From Paenibacillus timonensis (GTDB lineage Bacteria > Bacillota > Bacilli > Paenibacillales > Paenibacillaceae): a stretch of DNA of 44,101 bases. Made by a program: the position numbers and the translations under genes. The stretch's first letter is position 1. Each line of letters begins with the position of its first letter. The notes under the pieces are model-generated. The model saw nothing but the letters and a program-made list of their open reading frames with translations. It was not told where the DNA came from and did no database searches. Of the stretch, positions 23,451 through 31,836 are shown one piece after another. Location: the NCBI RefSeq assembly GCF_022427145.1, contig NZ_JAKSXN010000047.1, positions 1 to 44,101 on the forward strand, read 5' to 3'.

Positions 23451-24461
23451 ATGAACAACAACGAAGCGTTACTGGTGAATGAATATCGTGGAGGGCTGCT
23501 GGAATGCGCCCACTATGGCCATATCTGCATCATTGATGAACAAGGGAGAGTCGCCAAGCGGGCCGGGAATCCCCACGCAACCGTATTTACCCGTTCTTCG
23601 GCCAAACCGATTCAGGCGATACCGGGCATCCGCGCGGGGATCAAAGAGGCTTACGGGCTGACGGACGAAGAGATTGCCATCATGACCGCTTCCCACCGGG
23701 CCGAGGAGATCCACGTTGGCACGCTGGAGAGCCTGCTAGGTAAAACAGGACTCGCTGAAGAGCGGCTGGTCTGTGCCCCCAGCTTGCCCTTGGACGAGGC
23801 GGCCAAAGAGCGGTTGCTCCGTCAAGGTGGAGCGTATCGCCGGATTTTCCATAATTGTTCGGGCAAACATCTGGGTGTCTTGGCTTACTGCCAAATGAAA
23901 GGATACCCGCTGGAAAGCTACAATCACCCGGATCATCCGGTTCAACGTGAAATATTGGCGACGCTGGCCGGTTTGGCGGGGATTTCCGAGGCGCAGATCT
24001 CGTTGGGGACGGATGGCTGCGGCTTCCCTGTCTTTGCGCTGCCGTTATCCGCTCTGGCTGCCGCCTATTTGAAGCTGGCTTGCCCGGATTTGATCGAAGA
24101 TCCGGCGACAGCCGAAGCGGCCAAGGTCATTACCGGTGCAATGAACCGCCATCCCTTGCTCGTTGCCGGTACCGGGCGGATTGATTCGATCTTGCTGGGA
24201 GATCCGAATATCGTCGCCAAGGGTGGATTTAAAGGAGTTTATGCATTTGCTCTGCGCCGCGAGCGCGTAGGCGTGACTTTCAAAATTCAGGATGGTTCCG
24301 AGGAAGAGTGGGGAATGATCGCTTTGTCCGTGCTGGAGCAGCTGGGGTACGAAAACGAGGAAACGCTGCGAAAACTGCGCGAAGCGTTCCCGTCTTCGAT
24401 TTTGAATGATGAGGGCTGGCAAGTGGGGCAAGCCGAAACGGCATTTCGGTTGGAAAGCTAA
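23451..24461 (+). CDS. L-asparaginase II, AsnA/ReAV type (COG4448)
   Basis: A 336-aa cytoplasmic enzyme of the Rhizobium-type asparaginase class, which hydrolyses L-asparagine to aspartate and ammonia and is unrelated to the E. coli type I/II enzymes. Visible motifs: TRSSAKPIQ with Ser49 and Lys52 in the place of the catalytic Ser-Lys pairs, NCSGKH, and GTDGCGFPVFALPL, whose Cys helps form the metal site of ReAV. AAGGAG precedes the ATG. A TATACT -10 (23407-23412) lies just after the palindrome CAGCGGGCTTCCGCTG (23388-23403), which may be an operator. Confidence 0.85.
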   Translation: MNNNEALLVNEYRGGLLECAHYGHICIIDEQGRVAKRAGNPHATVFTRSSAKPIQAIPGIRAGIKEAYGLTDEEIAIMTASHRAEEIHVGTLESLLGKTGLAEERLVCAPSLPLDEAAKERLLRQGGAYRRIFHNCSGKHLGVLAYCQMKGYPLESYNHPDHPVQREILATLAGLAGISEAQISLGTDGCGFPVFALPLSALAAAYLKLACPDLIEDPATAEAAKVITGAMNRHPLLVAGTGRIDSILLGDPNIVAKGGFKGVYAFALRRERVGVTFKIQDGSEEEWGMIALSVLEQLGYENEETLRKLREAFPSSILNDEGWQVGQAETAFRLES

Positions 24462-24484
24462 CTCAGACCCGAGGCGGCTTTCCT
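24453..24484. terminator. Hairpin between convergent asparaginase and DUF1128 genes
   Basis: GGAAAGC and GCTTTCC form a 7-bp stem that overlaps the asparaginase stop codon, followed by TTTAG. A probable terminator; moderate strength. Confidence 0.5.
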
Positions 24485-24712
24485 TTAGGCTTGGTTGCGC
24501 AGTCTTCCAAGCTCTTGGGCGAGCGCTTCGACCTCGGAGATGCTCAGCCGCTCTTTGCTCATGACGATGTCATAAACGTCGCGGATATCGTCATATTGGT
24601 TAACGTGGAACGCGGAGGCCGACATCGCCGCACCGGAGGCCATTTTCAGCTTGCTTTTGATCGCTTCGATCATGTATTCGATATTTTCCTGGCTTTTCGT
24701 GGATAGATCCAT
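24485..24712 (-). CDS. DUF1128 / UPF0435 protein (YfkK-like)
   Basis: A 75-aa helical protein matching the UPF0435 pattern: IEYMIEAIKSKLKMASGAAM, then YDDIRDVYDIVMSKERLSISEVEALAQELGRLR. B. subtilis YfkK has the same layout. Function unknown, probably cytoplasmic. GGAAGGAT lies upstream of the ATG, and TACAAT on the minus strand upstream suggests its own sigma-A promoter. Confidence 0.8.
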   Translation of the reverse strand: MDLSTKSQENIEYMIEAIKSKLKMASGAAMSASAFHVNQYDDIRDVYDIVMSKERLSISEVEALAQELGRLRNQA

Positions 24713-24850
24713 GGTTATTATTCATCCTTCCGGGTTATGGGTTATTAGCTATTGTATCATGAGGGAAGCGGGTTCATGAAGTTTTGCGGTCGACTGTCCG
24801 GATGCGTTACAATCAGGATACGGAATACCGGGAGGGAGCGTGTCTAGGTC

Positions 24851-25378
24851 ATGCAGGAACAGAAGGGATGGCCGGGGGCGGGCTTGAACCGGAAAAGGCT
24901 GAGCGCCGGAGAGCTGGAGGCTTTTTTTGCAGGCATTCGCGACCGGCATATCCGTGATGCCGTCACCTTTCTATGTATTGGGACGGATCGATCTACGGGG
25001 GACGCATTAGGTCCGCTTGTGGGGACGAAATTGACGGAGCTGGGGTTCGGGCACGTGATCGGGACGCTTCGCGAACCGTGTGACGCGACGAATCTGGAGC
25101 AGCGCATGGCTGAGATTCCCGAAGGACGCGTGATCATCGCCATCGATGCCTGCCTGGGAATGGCGGATTCGGTTGGGTATTACCTGGTTTCCGGCCAGCC
25201 TTTGCAGCCGGCCCAGTCCGTAGGGGCAAGCTTGCCGGAGGTCGGACACTACAGCATCGCAGCAGTCGTCAACGTCAAAGGCCCCAAGCCTTATTGGACG
25301 CTGCAGATGACCTCGCTATACAAGGTCATGCAAATGGCCGATGAAATCGCGGGCGCCGCGGCATCGGCGTTTCGGTGA
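24851..25378 (+). CDS. yyaC: Sporulation protein YyaC (DUF1256, germination-protease-like)
   Basis: A 175-aa protein of the YyaC family, distantly related to the GPR spore protease. The core VTFLCIGTDRSTGDALGPLVGTKL and the VIIAIDACLG motif, followed by GASLPEVGHYSIAAVVN, are diagnostic. In Bacillus it is expressed during sporulation and its exact substrate is unknown. A promoter TTGCGG (24784-24789), 18 nt, TACAAT (24808-24813) precedes it. GGGAGGGAG lies about 13 nt before the ATG. The stop codon falls at the first base pairs of the tandem repeat array. Confidence 0.88.
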   Translation: MQEQKGWPGAGLNRKRLSAGELEAFFAGIRDRHIRDAVTFLCIGTDRSTGDALGPLVGTKLTELGFGHVIGTLREPCDATNLEQRMAEIPEGRVIIAIDACLGMADSVGYYLVSGQPLQPAQSVGASLPEVGHYSIAAVVNVKGPKPYWTLQMTSLYKVMQMADEIAGAAASAFR

Positions 25379-25893
25379 GAAGGTTGGATGAAGCTAGGGA
25401 GTGAGTAGCGGAGCGTACGTTTTGGGTACGTGAGCAACGGAAGTCCCGGGTGAATTCAAGATTCGAAGCCGATACACCTTCATTGAGCTGCTTCGTGAAC
25501 CGAAGATGACTTTTTGAACAACCGGTTCAAAAGAAGATTCAAAAAGTCAGGTTTGGAGCACCGAGAAGGTTGGATGAAGCTAGGGAGTGAGTAGCGGAGC
25601 GTAGATAGATCTACATGAGCAACGGAAGTCCCGGGTGAATTCAAGATTCGAAGCCGATACACCTTCATTGAGCTGCTTCGTGAACCGAAGATGACTTTTT
25701 GAACAACCGGTTCAAAAGAAGATTCAAAAAGTCAGGTTTGGAGCACCGAGAAGGTTGGATGAAGCTAGGGAGTGAGTAGCGGAGCGTAGATAGATCTACG
25801 TGAGCAACGGAAGTCCCGGGTGAATTCAAGATTCGAAGCCGATACACCTTCATTGAGCTGCTTCGTGAACCGAAGATGACTTTTTGAACAACC
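25377..25893. repeat. Tandem array of ~185-bp repeats, 2.8 copies, probably a structured RNA
   Basis: Three direct copies: 25377-25562 (186 bp), 25563-25747 (185 bp) and 25748-25893 (146 bp, 3' part missing). Apart from one spot the copies are identical. The variable spot is a hairpin: copy 1 CGTAC-gttttgg-GTACG (25413-25430), copy 2 GTAGA-taga-TCTAC (25601-25614), copy 3 the same with one more closing C-G pair. Both arms differ together, so pairing is kept. Each full unit also ends in an 11-bp inverted repeat GACTTTTTGAA / TTCAAAAAGTC (25508-25518 with 25538-25548 in copy 1) that competes with an inner stem TTTTGAAC / GTTCAAAA. GGGA/TCCC enclose the variable hairpin. No start/Shine-Dalgarno pair supports coding. 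Confidence 0.85.
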
Positions 25894-25924
25894 TCTAAAA
25901 TATGGGATGAAAGTGGGTAGCGTA

Positions 25925-26731
25925 ATGGACAAAGTAACGGTCAACGGAACAACGATCGCCTATGAACAGCAAGGACAGGGCGAAACGATAGTTTTGCTGC
26001 ATGGCTTCTGCGGCAGCTCCGCTTACTGGGAGAAGGTTCAGCCGCTGCTTGCCGAACAATATCAGGTCATCGCCCCCGACCTTCGGGGCCACGGGGCCAC
26101 GGCTGCGCCGATGGGCGCCTATACGATCGATCAAATGGCCGACGATGTCGCAGGCCTGATGGAGGCGCTGGGGGTAAACCAATATACGCTGCTAGGTCAT
26201 TCGATGGGCGGATATGCCGCCCTATCTCTGGCTCAGCGTTATGCGTCGCGCTTGAACGCTTTGGGTCTGATCCATTCCACGGGATTCCCGGACAGCGAGG
26301 AAGCGAAGGCGAAACGGCTTGAGGCGGTTTCGCGCATTCGATCCGAAGGCATCACCCATTTTGTGGACGGCCTGGTGCCGGGGTTGTTTTCTCCGGACAA
26401 CGTGACCAAGCTTGGAGCCGATGTAGATCGCGTGAAAGAGATTGGCTACAAGACGCCGCCCCAAGGGGCGACGGGAGCCGCGCTGGCCATGCGCGAGCGG
26501 CCCGACCGCCGGGATGTAATGGCGGATACGCCGCTTCCGCTGCTGCTGGTCGCTGGTGAAGACGACGCCGTCGTGCCGATGGCCCGGCTGTTTACGACCG
26601 AAGGCCCGAACGTCACGAAAGCGGTCATCAAAGGCGCGGGTCACATGAGCATGTATGAAGCACCGGAGCAGTTGGCGGCGGTCATCTCCGATTTTATGCG
26701 CAGCGTAACGGGAGAGCCGAAGGAAGCTTAA
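25925..26731 (+). CDS. Alpha/beta-fold hydrolase
   Basis: A 268-aa cytoplasmic hydrolase. The oxyanion strand LLHGFCGSSAYW, the nucleophile elbow GHSMGGYAAL, the acid GEDDAVV and the base GAGHMSMYE give a complete Ser-Asp-His triad. The substrate is not predictable. The ATG at 25925 is preferred (AAGTGGGTAG before it); 25907 is an alternative six codons upstream. The gene begins about 30 bp after the end of the repeat array, so its upstream region consists of that array. Confidence 0.85.
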   Translation: MDKVTVNGTTIAYEQQGQGETIVLLHGFCGSSAYWEKVQPLLAEQYQVIAPDLRGHGATAAPMGAYTIDQMADDVAGLMEALGVNQYTLLGHSMGGYAALSLAQRYASRLNALGLIHSTGFPDSEEAKAKRLEAVSRIRSEGITHFVDGLVPGLFSPDNVTKLGADVDRVKEIGYKTPPQGATGAALAMRERPDRRDVMADTPLPLLLVAGEDDAVVPMARLFTTEGPNVTKAVIKGAGHMSMYEAPEQLAAVISDFMRSVTGEPKEA

Positions 26732-26780
26732 GGCTAAGCATTTTCGAGGACGTTTCGCATTTTTAACCTAGTTGAACCGA

Positions 26781-26832
26781 AGCCAAAAGGAACCGGAGCT
26801 TCCATTTGAATCTCCGGTTTTCGGCTTTTTCA
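26781..26832 (+). terminator. Intrinsic terminator after the hydrolase gene
   Basis: AGCC plus AACCGGAG (26791-26798) pair with CTCCGGTT (26812-26819) plus GGCT, followed by five Ts. Confidence 0.8.
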
Positions 26833-26878
26833 AAATTGGCGGAGCCGTGCCTGAATACGGGACGAAAGGGGAGTATCC

Positions 26879-27526
26879 ATGCTGCGAAGGGATTATCTCG
26901 TTCGGATGATCGAGGAAATGACCGAAGTGTTGGGGAAAGTGTTTATGCTGAAACAGCAGAAAAAGAAGGTTGAGGCATTATGGGCTCTCGACGAGCTGTT
27001 TAAAGGGCAGTTTCGCTTGAGCTCCCAACTGCTGGAGAACCTCTCCGCCAAAGACATCGTGCGCTTATTTCAAAGCGGCGGAGAGGTAGAGGCGGACAAG
27101 CTCCAAAGCCTGGCCCGGCTGCTCAAAGAAGAGGGCGACGTGTACGAGAACTCCGGGGAGCCTGACGAAGGGGCTTCGCGATGGCTCAAGTCGCTCCATC
27201 TTTACTTGACCGCCGCGCTGCATGGTGCGGATCGTTCCCTTTGGGACATGTATGCTGCTATATCCGAGCTGCAAGCGCTGCTAAAAACTTACCGTCTTCC
27301 TCCGGATACCGAATGGCTTGTGCTTCGCTGGGAAGAAGGCGAAGGCCGGTATGACCTAGCGGAAAACGCGCTGTACCGCTTGCTGGAGGAGGGCCATGCA
27401 ACCAAAGAGGACGCGGCCGGGTTTTATCGGCGGTTGCTGACGCTTCCGCGCGATACACTTGCGGCCGGCGGTTTGCCGGCAGAGGAAGTCGAGGAGGGGC
27501 TTGCCGAAGTGGAGGCCCGGTTTTGA
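26879..27526 (+). CDS. Helical hypothetical protein (DUF6483-like)
   Basis: A 215-aa, mainly helical cytoplasmic protein. The N-terminus MLRRDYLVRMIEEMTEVLGKVFMLKQQKK and the internal helical pairs resemble a Bacillota family I recall as DUF6483; this is a tentative match from memory. The region about 75-180 looks TPR-like (EEGDVYENSGEPDEG, DLAENALYRLLEEG). GGGGAG lies just upstream of the ATG. It is followed at 41 bp by the methyltransferase gene, with which it may be co-transcribed. No function is known to me. Confidence 0.65.
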   Translation: MLRRDYLVRMIEEMTEVLGKVFMLKQQKKKVEALWALDELFKGQFRLSSQLLENLSAKDIVRLFQSGGEVEADKLQSLARLLKEEGDVYENSGEPDEGASRWLKSLHLYLTAALHGADRSLWDMYAAISELQALLKTYRLPPDTEWLVLRWEEGEGRYDLAENALYRLLEEGHATKEDAAGFYRRLLTLPRDTLAAGGLPAEEVEEGLAEVEARF

Positions 27527-27567
27527 CCGTAACTACTCATATGCAGAAAGGCAGCTGTTAAACAAAA

Positions 27568-28749
27568 ATGGAATCACTGCGCAAACTCGCAAACGAACTA
27601 GCGGAGAAGGGCACCCTGATCACGGCCACGATCAGCGGCCGCCGCAAACCGGGGGATACGGAATACAGCAAAGTGCAGATCAAGCCGGTCGAAATCAAAA
27701 AAAATCTGCACTATCAATTTGCTTACCATTACCCTAACAAGGTGCTGCATCAAAACATTCCGGCCGCTGCGTTTGCGGACGAACTGACGAAGCTGTTTGC
27801 GGAAACGTTCCGGCAAGGGTTGCTTTGCACGGCAGAGGCCGATTTTCAGCTATTGATCAGCAAGAAGTTTAAAGTGACGATTCTGAAAAAAGCACCGTCC
27901 CGCAAGCCGCTGGGGACGCTGACCCATAACCGGAAAAAGCAATACGTGCTGGAGGAAGGGACGCCGGTCCCGTTTTTGGTGGAGCTCGGGATCATGAACG
28001 CGGAAGGCAAGGTCCTCGCCAAAAAATACGATAAGTTCAAGCAGATCAACCGCTTCCTCGAAATGGTCCAGGATGTCCTTCCCCATTTGCCGGAAGGCCG
28101 GCCGTTGACGATCGTCGATTTCGGCTGCGGCAAATCCTATTTGACGTTTGCGCTGTATCATTATTTGGCGGTGCAGCAGCAGAGAAAACTAAATGTGGTC
28201 GGGTTGGACCTGAAGGCCGACGTCATCGAGCACTGCAGCGGGTTAGCCCGCAAGCTGCAGTATGAAGACCTGCGTTTTCTCGTCGGCGACATTGCCGATT
28301 ACGACGAGCTCAGCGCGGTTGACATGGTCGTTACGCTCCACGCCTGCGATACGGCGACGGATGCTGCGCTGGAGAAGGCGGTCCGCTGGGGCGCTTCGGT
28401 CATCCTGTCCGTCCCTTGCTGTCAGCATGAGCTGTTTAACCAAGTGCAAAACGAGGTGCTGCAGCCGCTGCTGGGACATGGCATCCTGAAGGAGCGCTTC
28501 TCCGCGCTGGCGACCGATGCGATTCGCGCCAAGCTGCTGGATGTGATGGGCTACAAAACGCAGCTGCTGGAGTTCATCGACATGGAGCATACGCCGAAAA
28601 ACATTCTGATCCGTGCCGTGAAATCGGGCGGTGCGAACGTTTCGGAGCTTTGGAGGGAGTATATGGCGTTCCGCGATTTTTTAAACGCCGATCCTTACCT
28701 GGAGCGTGCTTGTCGCGATCTGCTGCCGGAGGCGGCAGAGGGAAAATAA
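27568..28749 (+). CDS. Class I SAM-dependent methyltransferase
   Basis: A 393-aa protein. An N-terminal domain of about 150 residues (ATISGRRKPGDTEYSKVQIKPV, later KKAPSRKPLGTLTHNRKKQYVLEEG) is followed by a Rossmann methyltransferase domain with motif I VDFGCGKSYLTFALY, then VVGLDLKADVIEHC, TLHACDTATDAAL and SVPCCQHEL. This arrangement resembles a conserved family related to the eukaryotic METTL25/GSTCD methyltransferase domain, with a likely RNA substrate, which is inference. The start is uncertain because only a weak AAAGG lies upstream. Confidence 0.8.
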   Translation: MESLRKLANELAEKGTLITATISGRRKPGDTEYSKVQIKPVEIKKNLHYQFAYHYPNKVLHQNIPAAAFADELTKLFAETFRQGLLCTAEADFQLLISKKFKVTILKKAPSRKPLGTLTHNRKKQYVLEEGTPVPFLVELGIMNAEGKVLAKKYDKFKQINRFLEMVQDVLPHLPEGRPLTIVDFGCGKSYLTFALYHYLAVQQQRKLNVVGLDLKADVIEHCSGLARKLQYEDLRFLVGDIADYDELSAVDMVVTLHACDTATDAALEKAVRWGASVILSVPCCQHELFNQVQNEVLQPLLGHGILKERFSALATDAIRAKLLDVMGYKTQLLEFIDMEHTPKNILIRAVKSGGANVSELWREYMAFRDFLNADPYLERACRDLLPEAAEGK

Positions 28750-28760
28750 TGGAGTCGAGT

Positions 28761-28794
28761 AGCCGGCCGGGGATGTTCCCGACCGGCTTTTTTA
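28761..28794 (+). terminator. Intrinsic terminator after the methyltransferase gene
   Basis: AGCCGG-CCGGG pairs with CCCGA-CCGGCT followed by six Ts; a strong GC-rich stem. Confidence 0.9.
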
Positions 28795-28973
28795 GTTTTA
28801 ACTGGTTGGGTCGGTGGAGTATGAAACGAGGTAATACCCGCCAAAGTCGGAAAATAACTGTACTTTGACATTTGCTTCAGCTTGCTGCTCGTCACCTCCT
28901 GAGAATACCCTGCCTTAAACTTGCCAATGAATGAGTAAAGTGAGTTGGACTAAGGTCAACTAGCTAAGTTGAA

Positions 28974-31280
28974 ATGGCAAAATATGAGGGTGAGGTGGAG
29001 GCTGTGGGGCAATGGCGAGTTTGGGGAGTAACGGGGGCGGTTTGGCTGAGCAGCGTGTGGGTCTGCTTGAATCAAGGGCTGTTCTGGACGGATCGTCCAG
29101 AAACGCTGCTGCTGGCGTCCGCCTGGCTGGTCGCCGGAGCGGTAGCTGCGGGAGGATGGGTAATCCTGCGAGGGGGAGGCCGCAACGCAAAGTCAAGTCC
29201 GCTGCTGAAAGAACCTAGCCCGTTGCGGTCGGAGCCGGTTAATCGATACGCCCTTGTACTGTCCGTCGGCCCCTTTGCCATCGCGGCTGGGTACGGAGGC
29301 AGGCTCGCGGCCGGCCCGTTGTCGGTTCAATCGACGGTGGAGTCCCTGCGGCTCTGGGCGTTTCTAGGCGTATTCGCCGCGGCGCTAGGTGCGTTGGCGA
29401 CAGCTAAATCCCTGCTCGGCCGCCGCGCGCTGGAGGCCGGCTGGCTGCTGATCGGCGGGCTGCTCGCCGTCACGGCGCTGGCCGTGGTATACGGTGTGCT
29501 GCCGCTGCCGGGAGCGATATTACGCACCGCGAATACAGCCGTTTCGGCGACCGGGTCCCGGCTGGGCGGGCTGCTCCAGTACCCGAACACCTTCGGTGCG
29601 GTGATGGCGGCGTTCCTGCTGGAGCGGCTGATGCGGCTCGCGAGGATGGAGCGGGCCGCTTTTACGCGCGAAGGCGGCTGGCGCGGGCAGAGGGCAGGGG
29701 CGCTCGCCCTGCTGTTTGCCCTCGGCCTGCTGCTGAGCGAGTCGCGCGGCGCGCTGGCCGCCGCGCTGGGCGGCTGGGCCGCAGGCCTCGCGCAGCTGCG
29801 CGGCGCCGAACGGCGGCGCTACGCCCGGCACAGCGCCGTCTTCGCCTGCGCGGCCGCCGTGCTGGCGCGCTGGCTCGCGGCCGCGCAGCTCGCCCCGGCG
29901 CCGGGGCCCGGCGCGCTGGCACTCGCCGCGGTGCTGGCCGCAGCGCTGCTCGCGTCCGGGCTCGCGGCCGGCGCGCCGCCGCGCCAGCGCCCGCGCAGCG
30001 CCCCGCGCCGCCTCGCGCCGCCCGCGCGCCCACGCGCCGCGGGGCTGCACCGCGCGGCTTGCGCCTGCGCCGGAGCGGCGTTGCTGCTTACGGCGCCGCT
30101 GGCCGCGCTGCCGGCGTCCGCCGGTTTCCTCGGGCGATGGTTCCGCCCGGAAACGGCGTCCGCCCGCGCGACGATGTACGCCGACGCCGCCGAGCTGCTC
30201 CGGCGGTCGCCGTGGCTCGGCCAAGGCGGAGATGTCTGGCGCCACGCGTTCCGCAGCGTCCAAAGCCGGCCTTACGTCGGCAGCGAGGTGCACAGCGGAT
30301 ACCTGGACCTGGCGCTCGATCTGGGCCTGCTTGGGCTCGCCTTCGCCTTGCTCTGGCTGGGGGTCATGATGATCCCCCTGCTGCGAACCCGCAGCGCGCT
30401 GCTCCCGCCTTACCTCGCGCTGCTGCTGCATAGCGCCATCGACTTTGACCTCAGCTACGGTCTCGTCTGGCTGCTGCTGCTGTGGGCGGCGGCCATCGGG
30501 ATCGCCGAGGCGCGCGACGGACGCCTAGCTCTTTCGCTCAGCCCCGCCTCGCCTACCGGGACGCCGCAAACCCGCGCCGCTTTGCTCCTCCCCCGTCTAG
30601 TCCGCCTTAAGCATCGCTTCGCGCCCCGCCTGCGCGCACGGCGCTCATTGCCTTCGCTGCGTCCGCTGCTCTGCGGCTTGGCTGCCGCCGCGCTGCTCGT
30701 GCTTAGCGTGTCCGGCTTCCGCGATGCCGAAAGCCAGCGGCTGCACCGCCAAGCCCTAGACCGGCCGCCACAGGCGAACCGGGAGGCGACGGAGTTGCTT
30801 CGGCACTCGCTGGCGCTTTCTCCGTACCGCACATCGGTACGGGTAGAGCTGGCGGAACGCTTCGCGCCGCAGGAGGCGACCGCGCTCCTGCGGGAGGGCC
30901 TGCGTTACGAGCCGGAGCGCGCCGAGTTGTGGCTAGCCTTGGGCCGCTCGCTGGCCCGGGAGGGAGACCCCTCCGCCGCGGAGGCGCTGCGGCGAAGCGT
31001 GGAGCTGGACCGGTTCGACCGGGTCAAGCAAACGGCGGCCTTGCGCGAGCTGTGGCAGTTAACTCAAACCTTGCGAGCAAACGGTCATCTGGAGAAGGCC
31101 GAAGCCGCCGCATCGGTCGGGGCCGTCCTGTACGCAGACTATTCGCGTCTGGCCGAAGCGCTAGCCGATGCCCCTGCCCCGCGTAATGACCGAGCGTTCC
31201 GGTTGACGGCGGAAGCCATGGAGCTGGGCCGGAAACTGCAACAGCCGTCTCACCCTTTAACGAGCGACGCCCTGAGGTAG
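28974..31280 (+). CDS. Wzy/WaaL-like O-antigen ligase family membrane protein with C-terminal TPR-like region
   Basis: A 768-aa membrane protein. About ten hydrophobic helices fill residues 15-530; the segment GRWFRPETASARATMYADAAELLRRSPWLGQGGDVWR, then HSGYLDLALDLGLLGL, is the large extracytoplasmic loop signature of the Wzy_C (O-antigen ligase/polymerase) family. The last 180 residues (EATELLRHSLALSPYRTSVRVELAERFAPQ) are TPR-like. It would polymerise or transfer a surface glycan in the membrane; the substrate is unknown. The region coding for about residues 300-365 is extremely G+C-rich and gives low-complexity Ala/Arg/Pro sequence. The start is uncertain: ATG 28974 has no good site, GTG 29004 has GTGAGGTGGAGG upstream. 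An inverted repeat TCAACT/AGTTGA precedes the ATG. Confidence 0.75.
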   Translation: MAKYEGEVEAVGQWRVWGVTGAVWLSSVWVCLNQGLFWTDRPETLLLASAWLVAGAVAAGGWVILRGGGRNAKSSPLLKEPSPLRSEPVNRYALVLSVGPFAIAAGYGGRLAAGPLSVQSTVESLRLWAFLGVFAAALGALATAKSLLGRRALEAGWLLIGGLLAVTALAVVYGVLPLPGAILRTANTAVSATGSRLGGLLQYPNTFGAVMAAFLLERLMRLARMERAAFTREGGWRGQRAGALALLFALGLLLSESRGALAAALGGWAAGLAQLRGAERRRYARHSAVFACAAAVLARWLAAAQLAPAPGPGALALAAVLAAALLASGLAAGAPPRQRPRSAPRRLAPPARPRAAGLHRAACACAGAALLLTAPLAALPASAGFLGRWFRPETASARATMYADAAELLRRSPWLGQGGDVWRHAFRSVQSRPYVGSEVHSGYLDLALDLGLLGLAFALLWLGVMMIPLLRTRSALLPPYLALLLHSAIDFDLSYGLVWLLLLWAAAIGIAEARDGRLALSLSPASPTGTPQTRAALLLPRLVRLKHRFAPRLRARRSLPSLRPLLCGLAAAALLVLSVSGFRDAESQRLHRQALDRPPQANREATELLRHSLALSPYRTSVRVELAERFAPQEATALLREGLRYEPERAELWLALGRSLAREGDPSAAEALRRSVELDRFDRVKQTAALRELWQLTQTLRANGHLEKAEAAASVGAVLYADYSRLAEALADAPAPRNDRAFRLTAEAMELGRKLQQPSHPLTSDALR

Positions 31281-31352
31281 GTATCTGCGCCTATCTACAT
31301 GCCAAGCTCGCGGAGCGGCATTCCCGCCAGTCACGTCCATTCGGCTTACTGC

Positions 31353-31664
31353 CTAGCCCCCGAACGCCGCGCGAAAGGCTGAGGATAACGCTTCGCGGTC
31401 GATCTCCCATAATTCGGCAAGCTCGGCGCTGACGGCCTCGTCCCACCAATCCGCCAAGAGCTTGCGGTTGCTGATGTTTTCGCCGATCCACAGCAGGTTG
31501 CCGATCACCTTCTTGTAATACAAGGCTTCGCCTTGCTTGATCCGTTCCTCCGGAATGTAAACGCCGAGCCGCTTGACCGTCCGGTACAGCTCTTTGCTGC
31601 AGCTGCGGCGAATCTTGCGCGGGGTCGGGAGGGAAGTCCGATGTTTTGCCGGTAAGTTTGTCAT
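31353..31664 (-). CDS. Conserved hypothetical protein
   Basis: A 103-aa basic, probably helical protein (TPRKIRRSCSKELYRTVKRLGVYIPEERIKQGEALYYKK, then GNLLWIGENISNRKLLADWWDEAV). The ATG at 31664 is preceded by AAGGAGG at about 12 nt; the open frame extends to 31931 but overlaps the divergent DedA gene and has no site. I do not recognise a function. It is divergent from the DedA gene. Confidence 0.65.
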   Translation of the reverse strand: MTNLPAKHRTSLPTPRKIRRSCSKELYRTVKRLGVYIPEERIKQGEALYYKKVIGNLLWIGENISNRKLLADWWDEAVSAELAELWEIDREALSSAFRAAFGG

Positions 31665-31836
31665 GGCTTTAAGTCGCCTCCTTTTGCTCCAGCATATGCG
31701 GGCGGATTTCCCGGAGTCACCGGGGCGCAAGAGCGAAGTAGAACGCATGTCCCCGGCTATGATAGAATAGACTGAGATTAAAGGGAGATTTTGCTGTCTT
31801 TCGGGATGGAAAGCTAACGGGAAAGAGGACGAAGCT

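Noticed and set aside
25480..25853. Two identical 62-aa minus-strand frames inside the repeats
   Set aside because: They recur only because the DNA is repeated; no ribosome binding site precedes them, and the identical DNA with a covarying hairpin points to RNA or DNA structure instead of protein.
29520..30833. Long minus-strand and alternative-frame ORFs over the ligase gene
   Set aside because: They are by-products of the very high G+C content, which removes stop codons; products are Arg/Ala/Gln low-complexity and no start signals are seen.
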